A stretch of DNA of 64,000 bases, taken from assembly GCF_000331245.1 (NCBI RefSeq), contig NZ_ANFZ01000008.1, forward strand, positions 35,923-99,922, written 5' to 3'. The notes under the pieces were generated by a model. It did no database searches. It saw nothing but the letters and a program-made list of their open reading frames with translations, and was not told the DNA's origin. A program made the position numbers and the translations under genes. This document shows, piece by piece, positions 18,749 to 25,278 of the stretch. Source of the DNA: Blastomonas sp. AAP53. Lineage in GTDB: Bacteria; Pseudomonadota; Alphaproteobacteria; Sphingomonadales; Sphingomonadaceae. Position 1 is the stretch's first letter; the number at the start of each line of letters is the position of its first letter.

Positions 18749-19358
18749 GATCAGGGCTGTCGTTGAGCACGTGGGCGTCCCACTCAACCCAGCAATGCGC
18801 CTCGAAGGGGTGGGTCCGTACGCCGAAAACCAATTCCGGCGAGATGCCCAGGTGCCCCAGAAACCGGGTCAGGAGCATTGACTGGATCAGGCACCGTCCG
18901 CTTCCTGGGACAAGGCATCGAAGGCAGGTAAAATGGGCCATGATCGCGGCCATGGTATTTGGCGATAGAGACGTTGGAGCGACGTTGCTCCTTTGCGACA
19001 ACGACGCGATGGCTTCGCCCCGCCTGTAGGAAAGATAGGTCTGTGCCACAGCCAGCAGGAAGATCACCAGAAGCCGAAGTGCGTATGGCCGTACAAGGGG
19101 GACCGGGTCGGGCAGGGAAGCAGGGGGCGATCCGGTATGCGGATGCCAGCGTTCGTTCCCGTCCACGAGGAACCTGCTTTCCAGCAGTTCGGTCAAGGTG
19201 GGATCTAATTGGTCATGGGGCTCATCGGCAAGGGCGGACAGGACATTTGCGGCGCTGTCGCGCGGGATGGCGAGATATTCGTCCTGAAGCATGTCGAATA
19301 GGACGAGGTCGCCCTCGACACTGGCAAGCTTCACATGAGATGGGGGCGCACATGGCAT
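18714..19358 (-). CDS. Lasso leader peptidase, fused B1-B2 protein (PqqD-like RRE + transglutaminase-like)
   Basis: A 214-residue protein. Residues of about 1-75 have the PqqD/RiPP recognition element pattern (GDLVLFDMLQDEYLAIPRDSA), which binds the precursor leader. The C-terminal part is the Cys protease of lasso pathways, with a probable triad Cys156 (GSGRCL), His188 (FEAHCWVEW) and Asp200 (LND). A hydrophobic stretch at about 92-106 separates them. It cuts the leader off to free the core N-terminus for cyclisation. Proteobacterial clusters often have this B1-B2 fusion. The start at 19358 is two bases downstream of a GC-rich hairpin and has no clear ribosome site, so its expression is probably limited relative to the precursor. 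Confidence 0.93.
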   Translation of the reverse strand: MPCAPPSHVKLASVEGDLVLFDMLQDEYLAIPRDSAANVLSALADEPHDQLDPTLTELLESRFLVDGNERWHPHTGSPPASLPDPVPLVRPYALRLLVIFLLAVAQTYLSYRRGEAIASLSQRSNVAPTSLSPNTMAAIMAHFTCLRCLVPGSGRCLIQSMLLTRFLGHLGISPELVFGVRTHPFEAHCWVEWDAHVLNDSPDHVCWFTVIARF

Positions 19359-19368
19359 GACAAAACAA

Positions 19369-19394
19369 GCGGGGCGACCCGAAAGCCGCCCCGC
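19369..19394 (-). terminator. Terminator-like hairpin between precursor and B gene
   Basis: The arms GCGGGGCG (19369-19376) and CGCCCCGC (19387-19394) make a perfect 8-bp GC stem with a 10-base loop. On the coding (minus) strand the stem is followed by TTGTTTTG. It begins six bases after the precursor stop and ends just before the B start. It should give partial termination or protect the 3' end of the short precursor message, so that precursor is made in excess over the enzymes. Confidence 0.8.
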
Positions 19395-19400
19395 CGGGAA

Positions 19401-19517
19401 TCACGCGTACGAGAGAATCGGCAGGAATTCTTCCTGCTGGCCAGCGATCACGATGGCCTTGGTGTCACGACGAATACTGCCCAGACGGATCAGCTTCGAA
19501 CGAGTTTCCTTCTTCAT
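19401..19517 (-). CDS. Lasso peptide precursor (protein A), 38 aa
   Basis: A small gene between the GntR regulator and the B gene. An AAAGGAGG ribosome site lies five bases before the ATG at 19517, and the stop is TGA at 19401-19403. The leader is residues 1-20 and contains LIRLGSIRRDTK. This aligns without gaps with the end of the astexin-1 leader (LIVLG, seven residues, then the core): Leu-Gly, five spacer residues, the conserved penultimate Thr (Thr19) and a basic last residue. The predicted core is residues 21-38, AIVIAGQQEEFLPILSYA. Ala1 and Glu9 are correctly spaced for a nine-residue macrolactam ring, leaving a nine-residue tail with Phe11, Leu12 and Tyr17 as possible plugs. Cleavage and ring position are predictions. 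Confidence 0.9.
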   Translation of the reverse strand: MKKETRSKLIRLGSIRRDTKAIVIAGQQEEFLPILSYA

Positions 19518-19522
19518 TGCAG

Positions 19523-19530
19523 CCTCCTTT
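19523..19530 (-). promoter_or_regulatory. Strong ribosome binding site of the lasso precursor
   Basis: On the minus strand this reads AAAGGAGG, five bases before the precursor ATG. It is nearly the full anti-16S consensus and clearly stronger than the sites of the B, C and gntR genes, which supports the short frame as a real, highly translated gene. Confidence 0.85.
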
Positions 19531-19550
19531 GGTGGATCACCGCTTGTGCG

Positions 19551-19568
19551 GCAGTTTCATGAGACTGC
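19551..19568. promoter_or_regulatory. Imperfect 18-bp palindrome upstream of the precursor
   Basis: GCAGTTTCATGAGACTGC is palindromic except at one symmetric pair and lies 34 bases before the precursor ATG, just downstream of the gntR stop. An AT-rich stretch (about 19585-19612) beside it could hold the promoter. Position and symmetry fit an operator for the GntR protein or the nearby XRE protein. A looser relative, CTGTCATGTGAACAG (20330-20344), lies upstream of gntR. Confidence 0.5.
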
Positions 19569-19594
19569 AGACCGGCGCACTACTCAAAGCATAT

Positions 19595-20260
19595 TCAAAA
19601 TATATTATTCTGAACTTGAGGCGGCCGTCCTGCTGCAGATGCAATCTCCAGCACCGAGTTGATCCTCCGTGCGTAGAAGCGCCTGACGTTGTCAGTGCAG
19701 AAGCGGCGGTTTCCGGCTTGGAGCCAATCGCGCAAGGAACCTTGGGATGCATCGGCCTGCTCGAAAAGTGTCACTTCAGCAGGAACAATCCTCGCCAACC
19801 GATCATCGACATAGGATGCAACATGCTGCAGCGCGGTGTTCGGCGTTAGGAACGCGATCGTGCGCAGCAGTTGCCCAGCACCTTTGTAATTCAGGGCCTG
19901 CCCTTCTCGATCGGCTGACTTGTCTGGCCAGGTGAGGTCAAAGTTCCGGCAGGCAGATTGCGCCAGCATGGAGGCAAGCGAATAGCAATGCTGCAGATCC
20001 ACCGGGTCGATCGCGGGAACAAAATACCCGATGGCAGGCCGATCGATCAATAGTCCCTGACCAGCAAGCCTGGAGAGCGCTTCGCGCACAGGCGTGGCGC
20101 TGATCTTCAGCTGTGACACCAGATCTGCAGCCTGAATCCTGCTTCCAGGCGGAAAGCTGCCAACTCGCAGGTTGTGGTAGAGGGCGGCATAGGCCTTTTC
20201 GAAGGCATGGTTCTTTTCGAGCAAAATGCACCTCCGTTCAGTGGGGAGGACAGACTGCAT
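19595..20260 (-). CDS. GntR family transcriptional regulator of the lasso locus
   Basis: The product is 221 residues from the ATG at 20260; a TTG codon lies immediately upstream in frame. Residues of about 18-85 are the winged helix-turn-helix of the FadR branch (NLRVGSFPPGSRIQAADLVSQLKISATPVREALSRLAGQG). The remainder is a short, divergent FCD-like ligand-binding region without an obvious metal triad. It is co-directional with the precursor, 77 bases upstream of it, so gntR-A-B-C may be transcribed together. A ligand-controlled repressor of the biosynthetic genes is the natural reading. What it senses, possibly the peptide or its breakdown product, is not known. It diverges from the XRE gene across a 264-base region with several palindromes. 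Confidence 0.88.
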   Translation of the reverse strand: MQSVLPTERRCILLEKNHAFEKAYAALYHNLRVGSFPPGSRIQAADLVSQLKISATPVREALSRLAGQGLLIDRPAIGYFVPAIDPVDLQHCYSLASMLAQSACRNFDLTWPDKSADREGQALNYKGAGQLLRTIAFLTPNTALQHVASYVDDRLARIVPAEVTLFEQADASQGSLRDWLQAGNRRFCTDNVRRFYARRINSVLEIASAAGRPPQVQNNIF

Positions 20261-20347
20261 CAATGTGTATGGACGAAAATGAAATTCCTCTATCTATGCT
20301 CATAACTGTACAGGTGTGCGATGTAACAGCTGTCATGTGAACAGGAT

Positions 20348-20386
20348 GGCGCCATATTTGCGTGATTATCACCTCAAATATGCGCC
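20348..20386. promoter_or_regulatory. Long inverted repeat in the gntR/XRE divergent region
   Basis: The arms GGCGCCATATTTG (20348-20360) and CAAATATGCGCC (20375-20386) match over 12 bases with a single bulged C, around a 14-base centre. It sits between the divergent gntR and XRE genes, in AT-richer DNA likely to hold both promoters. It is a strong operator candidate, most probably for one of these two regulators. Confidence 0.6.
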
Positions 20387-20486
20387 TTTTCGGGATAAGC
20401 TGCCGTTCTGGCTCCAGATTTTTGCGAATTATTTGTGACTTTGCAAAATCGGTCATAAAAGATAGCATTGTTGCTTGACTTCAGCG

Positions 20487-20500
20487 GCCGGTCGACCGGC
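20487..20500. promoter_or_regulatory. Perfect 14-bp palindrome before the XRE gene
   Basis: GCCGGTCGACCGGC is a perfect palindrome 24 bases upstream of the XRE ATG. It could be an autoregulatory operator, or form a hairpin at the 5' end of the message just ahead of the ribosome site. Confidence 0.45.
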
Positions 20501-20524
20501 TCGTCAGGCGAGGCGGGTGCGCAG

Positions 20525-21037
20525 ATGGCAGAAAAAGCAGCAGAGGATTCTTCCGAAAACGCTCTCATTGCAACGGCGCTGCGACGGATCCGAAAGTCGC
20601 GCCGAATGAGAAGCTCCGAGGTCGCGCGTGCCATGGACATGCCCTTGCGTTCCTATGAGCATTTCGAAGCGGGTCAGGGCAAGATAACCTATGAACGCCT
20701 TGTGCGCTTTGCCGAGGCGACAAACTGTGATCCGGTCGCCCTGCTTGCGGTCATGCCGATGGGATCGCCTGAGTTTGCCGAGCGCTGTGCCGACAACAAA
20801 CTGATGCAAATCTTCATGATCGCACTGAGTGAGCTCAATGAGGATCTGGGAGAAGATATTGTCTATCTCGAATCGGGTCCGATCATCGGCGGTATTACGC
20901 GGCTATGTCGTGATCTCGCCGAACATGTCCGCAAGCGTGATACTTTTGCTGAAAACTGGCTGGAAACCAAAGCGCCCCGGCTCAACCGGCAATCTGCTGC
21001 GAATATCCCGCCATTGAAGCCGCGCACATCCCGCTGA
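20525..21037 (+). CDS. XRE-family helix-turn-helix regulator
   Basis: The product is 170 residues from the ATG at 20525; the frame is open further upstream from a TTG at 20468. Residues of about 14-75 form a Cro/CI-type helix-turn-helix (LRRIRKSRRMRSSEVARAMDMPLRSYEHFEAGQGKITYERLVRFAEATNCD). The C-terminal half is helical and acidic with no recognised domain. It lies inside the lasso locus, divergent from gntR, and may control the locus or the element. It is read in the opposite direction to all other genes of the locus and may be autoregulated through the palindrome just upstream. Confidence 0.82.
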   Translation: MAEKAAEDSSENALIATALRRIRKSRRMRSSEVARAMDMPLRSYEHFEAGQGKITYERLVRFAEATNCDPVALLAVMPMGSPEFAERCADNKLMQIFMIALSELNEDLGEDIVYLESGPIIGGITRLCRDLAEHVRKRDTFAENWLETKAPRLNRQSAANIPPLKPRTSR

Positions 21038-21293
21038 GCAGTTTTGGTCACGCGGCCTTTACGCGAGCGGTCTGGAGGCATGACCGTCAATGTGAATCTC
21101 AGCGGCGGAACTTGTGTCAGATTGCCTCTGGCAATCTTGAGGCGCGTCAGTAGCGCTCGATTTTGCTATGGGGATGGATCCCACTTGCAAGGATCTGTCG
21201 AGTGGTCTCGTTGAAACAGAACAGATTGTTGCACCCTCAAAGTCGTAATAGCTGGCCTGCGTCAGGTGACGCCACTGATAATGCAGCTCATCG

Positions 21294-22025
21294 TCAATCT
21301 GCGGGCAATTCGACGACGCGGAAAACTGCCCCCGAACCAGCATCACGCACCAAGTCGACGCGCGCACCATCCCAGTGATAGTCGAGGTGCCGTCCCTGCA
21401 CAGGTTCCGACGCGCAATCGGGATAGAAAAGCGCAACGCATTCACCGTCTGGATTGCGAACGCTAGAATAGACAATCCCGTCTGATCCTTCGCTCTTGAG
21501 GGACGCAGCCAGAGTTTGAGATACAGCGTAACTTTCAGGGTCCAGCGCTGCCGAGGGCTCTGCATCGTTCGCTCTGAGATCACAAAGGTCAGCATCCACT
21601 GACATGATGATCTCCCGGAACTGCGAGGTCCAGCCAGGAGCCTCCAAAGTTCGTGCCATAAAGCGGGCATGATGATGGATTGTCTCGAACAATGCGGTTT
21701 CGAACCGGTCTCCTGTGTAGAGTACCCCGAAGCTGCTGTTGGTAAAGCGGCTCGGCCGGTCGATACTGGCGTGCGTGAACGGTGCCATCAGGTAGGAAGC
21801 GCCATTGCCTGCTACTCGCCGATCGACTGGCACCAGGTCGAGATTGCCAATCGTGGCCATGATCCGGGGGTTGGTCTTCTGCTCGGCCGAGATGAGCAGT
21901 GGCCAGTCGGCAGGATCAGCGATGTCCTCGAACAGATCGATCGGCGGAAAGGCGCTACGGATGATCCTGACAGCCCCCTTCCATTCAACTCTGGAAACTG
22001 GGACGTCCAGGACCGTGGTCACCAA
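21294..22025 (-). CDS. RES domain toxin
   Basis: A 243-residue RES-domain protein. It has a conserved Arg early (RIIRSAF), the FGVLYTGDRFETALFETIHH segment carrying the key Glu, and a late Ser in GIVYSSVRNPDGECVALF. Characterised RES toxins are ADP-ribosyltransferase-like and consume cellular NAD+ or modify a metabolic enzyme. Here the toxin follows its antitoxin with a seven-base overlap of reading frames, the usual order for Xre-RES pairs. It would help keep the element in the cell by post-segregational killing. At 243 aa it is at the upper end for the family. Confidence 0.9.
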   Translation of the reverse strand: MVTTVLDVPVSRVEWKGAVRIIRSAFPPIDLFEDIADPADWPLLISAEQKTNPRIMATIGNLDLVPVDRRVAGNGASYLMAPFTHASIDRPSRFTNSSFGVLYTGDRFETALFETIHHHARFMARTLEAPGWTSQFREIIMSVDADLCDLRANDAEPSAALDPESYAVSQTLAASLKSEGSDGIVYSSVRNPDGECVALFYPDCASEPVQGRHLDYHWDGARVDLVRDAGSGAVFRVVELPAD

Positions 22026-22432
22026 CCACCACGCTCGGCATCGAGGTAGCGGCGTACCCGCATGAGGTCGGTTAGCTCGCCTCGGAGCATCACGTCGAGC
22101 GCACTGGCGCTTCCGAAGGCGGTGTTGGCTGCCCTGATCCAGGCATAGCCGCGCGAGCTTTCAGTGAAGATGGTCCGGAGCGCTTTGTGGACGCCCATCA
22201 GATTGGAAAGGCGCGCACGTCCATCGCGTGAAATGCGCCCGGGGCCTTGCGCCTTCCAGCGCCGGTAGGAGCGCACCGGCATGTCGAGCAGCATTGCTGC
22301 CTGCTCGTCGGTCAGATCCCATTTCCCAAACAGATTGATGACTGCGCGGAACATGGCAGCTGCCTCGTCCTGGGTGACAGGGTCCGGGTAGAAAGCGGCG
22401 GCGGCCGTATCGACAGGTTGCAGAGCCAGCAT
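22019..22432 (-). CDS. Xre/MbcA/ParS-type antitoxin
   Basis: 137 residues from the ATG at 22432, chosen because GGAG stands seven bases upstream; the frame is open to 22474. The N-terminal half has a Xre-like helix-turn-helix (LTDEQAAMLLDMPVRSYRRWKAQG). The C-terminal half matches the MbcA/ParS toxin-binding region (LSNLMGVHKALRTIF, then WIRAANTAFGSASALDVMLRGELTDLMRVRRYLDAERGGW). It neutralises the RES toxin encoded next and usually represses its own promoter; an inverted repeat sits directly upstream. Confidence 0.92.
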   Translation of the reverse strand: MLALQPVDTAAAAFYPDPVTQDEAAAMFRAVINLFGKWDLTDEQAAMLLDMPVRSYRRWKAQGPGRISRDGRARLSNLMGVHKALRTIFTESSRGYAWIRAANTAFGSASALDVMLRGELTDLMRVRRYLDAERGGW

Positions 22433-22445
22433 GGCATTTCTCCAT

Positions 22446-22474
22446 ATGGCATCATATACAATGATTAATGCCAT
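22446..22474. promoter_or_regulatory. Inverted repeat at the toxin-antitoxin promoter
   Basis: ATGGCATCAT (22446-22455) faces ATGATTAATGCCAT (22461-22474), giving matching ATGGCAT/ATGCCAT ends and ATCAT/ATGAT inner parts. It overlaps an AT-rich stretch and lies 14 bases before the antitoxin ATG. It is the expected site for autorepression by the antitoxin. Confidence 0.65.
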
Positions 22475-22810
22475 TTGGCAAGGGTGAGGTGGATGTTGTC
22501 AATCGGGCAATCACGCTCGCTGATCCATTGTTCGGCACGCACAGCCTTGTCGGGTAGTGGACAGCCAAGGTGTAGCGGGGTTTGGCCTTGTGCCAGTCAA
22601 AGCGATCTGCATTCCATCCGGAAGGTTCAACTCGCTTCGAACCATTGACTAGGCTGCGTTTGACCATGGTTTGCTCGCCGCCAGCAGATTCCATGGTTTG
22701 GTGTGGCCAGTACGGTCTAGACGATGGAGACGGCAGGCAACATTTTTCGTGCGTTCCAGTCCCAAGCGTTCAGGACAGCCCGGACCAGCAATGGATGCCC
22801 GCTTGCCTGG
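22475..22810. other. Non-coding gap between antitoxin and isopeptidase genes
   Basis: No frame here has both a ribosome site and recognisable protein character. The part near the antitoxin holds its promoter. The remainder looks like a scar between the toxin-antitoxin insertion and the uptake operon. I see no terminator. Confidence 0.5.
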
Positions 22811-25228
22811 TTAACGTGCGGGTTGCGTGGTCAATGTTTGCGAAAGCCACTCTTTGATTTGATCCCACATCGCGCGAATGTTGGCAGGGCTGCGCACTGC
22901 ATGGCCTTCGCCCCAGAACCGGACCATCGAGACGTCCGCACCTGCCCGGTACAAGCCTGAAAACATCCTTTCGGCGCCGAATATCGGCACGGGGTCGAGG
23001 TCGCCATGTATCAGCAGAACAGGGGACCGGATGCGATCCAGTGCGTAATACGGGCTGTTGCGGGCGTATCGTTGAATATCCCGCCAAGGAGGCGATTGCA
23101 GGCTGGCCTGCCCAAGCTCGGCCCATCCATAAGCGGGCCCGACGGGAAAGCCCTGCTCGAGATCGATGCTGTCATAGGGGAGCCAGGGGCCGTGCTGAAG
23201 GGTCAGGTCCGGGATCGATGCGCTGGCGATGATGGCTCGAAACCGGTTGCTCCGGCTTGCTACCAGAAGGGCGCAATAGCCGCCAAAGCTGTGTCCGTAG
23301 ATCGCCATGCGTCCGCCATCGATGCGGTTTGTGCCGATGGCTTGGTCTGCCGCTGCCTCGATCTGCTCGACAAGATTTTGAGCTGGTTCGTTCAATGTCC
23401 TGTCATGACGAAGGCTGGGCAAAAGCACGGCATAGCCAAGGCTCAGCATCAAGAGCGGGTTGACCGCGCCCGACACCATGTCTGGTGCCAGCGGAGGCGG
23501 TGTGCCTTTTGCAAAGACGGCGCCAGGATAAGGCATGATCACCAGCGGCAACTTGGCGTCGATCGGTCTGCCTTGCGGCAGCAAAAGCCAGTTGATCAAT
23601 CCGGCATGCCGGGACGGAACCGCAATCGCCGTGGGCGTGGCCCGCTGTTCGAGATGGGCGTTGATGCTATCGAGCGGTTCAGCTTCCCCGCCATCGCGCA
23701 CAAGCCATAGCTGGCTCATTCCCTTGGCGGTTCTCGAAATGGCCAGCCCGCGGCCGCTGATGGCGGAAAACCCGAGCAGTCGTTTGGTGCCGGGAGGAAG
23801 GGATGCAGATAAGCCGCGATCCTTCCCCAGTGATGCTGCCGAAAGCGCGCCTGCTGCATCCTTGATGTGAAAAGACCGGCTCCTCGCGGCGACAAACGGT
23901 CGATATCTCTCGGTAATGCCGACATCGAACGTCTCCTCAAACGGCTGGTCGAGGCGGACCTCGCCTTCAAAGACCTTCACCGGTGCCCGGTTTGGTGACA
24001 TGCGCCAGAGCCCGTCAGGGCATGGCGCCAGAAGATCATCGCCGTCGGTTGCAAACTGGAAGGCCTGGCAGGGGGCGCCTTCGAGAATGGACGGCTTTCC
24101 ATCCTGAGCGCGCCAGCGCGATGTGCCGCGCTGCTCCTTCGAGAGCATCTGTGGAGAATTGCCGTGCCAACCGGCACGAACGAGCTGTGCCCCGCTGTCA
24201 TTTTCCGGCAGCCAGGGCTCCTGGGTCATGTCGCTCATCACGCTGTTTGCGCCTGTTTGCGTGTCGAATGCCATCAGCCTTCCGTTGCTCCAAGGTTCGT
24301 CGACGCGACGGGCGAAGTACAGAAGTGAGCTTCTCTTTTCGCGCCAGGCCAACAGGCCCGGCTGGATGTCGCAGTCCCCACATGGCGATGTCGATTGTCC
24401 GTCTTGTACCGAGACAATCCTGATCCGGTGACGCCGGGGGCGTGCATTGGGCGAAACGGGGCTCTTCACCTCGGGGCGGGCATCGTTGCCTTCCTCAAGC
24501 ATGGCGAGCCATTTGCCATCATGGGACAAGTTCATGTCGGCAATGGCCCCATCCGTCACGCGCCGGCTGACGAGCGACTTGATGTCGATCTCGACAAGCA
24601 CGTGCCGCACAAACTTGTCAGCATCCGTGATCTGCCGGCTTGTTGTCACCGATATGCCCGCATGCATGCCGGATGCTGTCCGTTCCCACCTTACGGGTAG
24701 CTCGCGCTGAAGTCTGCTCCCTGAATCCAATGGGTAGGGGAGCTTGGAGGTGTCTGAAGTCAAGACGAGCAGATGATCATCGTCCCGCCATAAGGGCAGG
24801 GGATTGAGCAAGGCCGTGACCGGTGTGGCATCCAGCCAGCGTACTGATCCATCGGCAATACTCACGATCCCCAGCGCGATATTGTCTCGCTGGAGTCGGA
24901 AGACCGTAAGGTGCCTGCCATCTGGAGACAGGCTGCCGGCCCAATAGCCTGCGCTGGCTGTCTGCGCGAAAAGCGGGCGCGGCGCGCCGCCCTTGACGAG
25001 ATCTACCATCATGATCTCGCCCAGCATCCGCTTGTTGAACGCATCGAAATGATAGGCGGCAGCCTGGTCGTAGCGCCGGTACCGTTCGATGATCGCCCAT
25101 TCCCCGTCGGGGGACATGATGGCTTTGCCGTAGCTCTCGACCGAAAGCATATCATCGATCGCGTACCGTTCGGCGAGCCCTGCGCTCGCCGTGCATAGGC
25201 ACAGCGCTGCAATCCATGAAACGCGCAT
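22811..25228 (-). CDS. Lasso peptide isopeptidase (AtxE-like prolyl oligopeptidase family)
   Basis: An 805-residue protein with a beta-propeller-like N-terminal part (about 30-560, WD-like SPDGRHL/SHDGKWL repeats) and a C-terminal alpha/beta hydrolase. The catalytic triad is visible: Ser647 in YGHSFGGY, Asp745 in HGDLDPVP and His776 in WGEGHAV. Size and layout fit the dedicated isopeptidases that cut the ring bond of a lasso peptide and linearise it. The N-terminus has a Sec-like signal (hydrophobic core, AGLA then E), suggesting a periplasmic location. It has an AAAGGA site before its ATG and follows the receptor gene by 50 bases, so it is the last gene of the fecI-fecR-receptor operon. A general dipeptidyl peptidase is the alternative, but context argues against it. 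Confidence 0.9.
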   Translation of the reverse strand: MRVSWIAALCLCTASAGLAERYAIDDMLSVESYGKAIMSPDGEWAIIERYRRYDQAAAYHFDAFNKRMLGEIMMVDLVKGGAPRPLFAQTASAGYWAGSLSPDGRHLTVFRLQRDNIALGIVSIADGSVRWLDATPVTALLNPLPLWRDDDHLLVLTSDTSKLPYPLDSGSRLQRELPVRWERTASGMHAGISVTTSRQITDADKFVRHVLVEIDIKSLVSRRVTDGAIADMNLSHDGKWLAMLEEGNDARPEVKSPVSPNARPRRHRIRIVSVQDGQSTSPCGDCDIQPGLLAWREKRSSLLYFARRVDEPWSNGRLMAFDTQTGANSVMSDMTQEPWLPENDSGAQLVRAGWHGNSPQMLSKEQRGTSRWRAQDGKPSILEGAPCQAFQFATDGDDLLAPCPDGLWRMSPNRAPVKVFEGEVRLDQPFEETFDVGITERYRPFVAARSRSFHIKDAAGALSAASLGKDRGLSASLPPGTKRLLGFSAISGRGLAISRTAKGMSQLWLVRDGGEAEPLDSINAHLEQRATPTAIAVPSRHAGLINWLLLPQGRPIDAKLPLVIMPYPGAVFAKGTPPPLAPDMVSGAVNPLLMLSLGYAVLLPSLRHDRTLNEPAQNLVEQIEAAADQAIGTNRIDGGRMAIYGHSFGGYCALLVASRSNRFRAIIASASIPDLTLQHGPWLPYDSIDLEQGFPVGPAYGWAELGQASLQSPPWRDIQRYARNSPYYALDRIRSPVLLIHGDLDPVPIFGAERMFSGLYRAGADVSMVRFWGEGHAVRSPANIRAMWDQIKEWLSQTLTTQPAR

Positions 25229-25278
25229 GGGAGGTCCTTTTTCACAAATGGGGAGGGAAAATCAGCGGTGAGGTCTTG

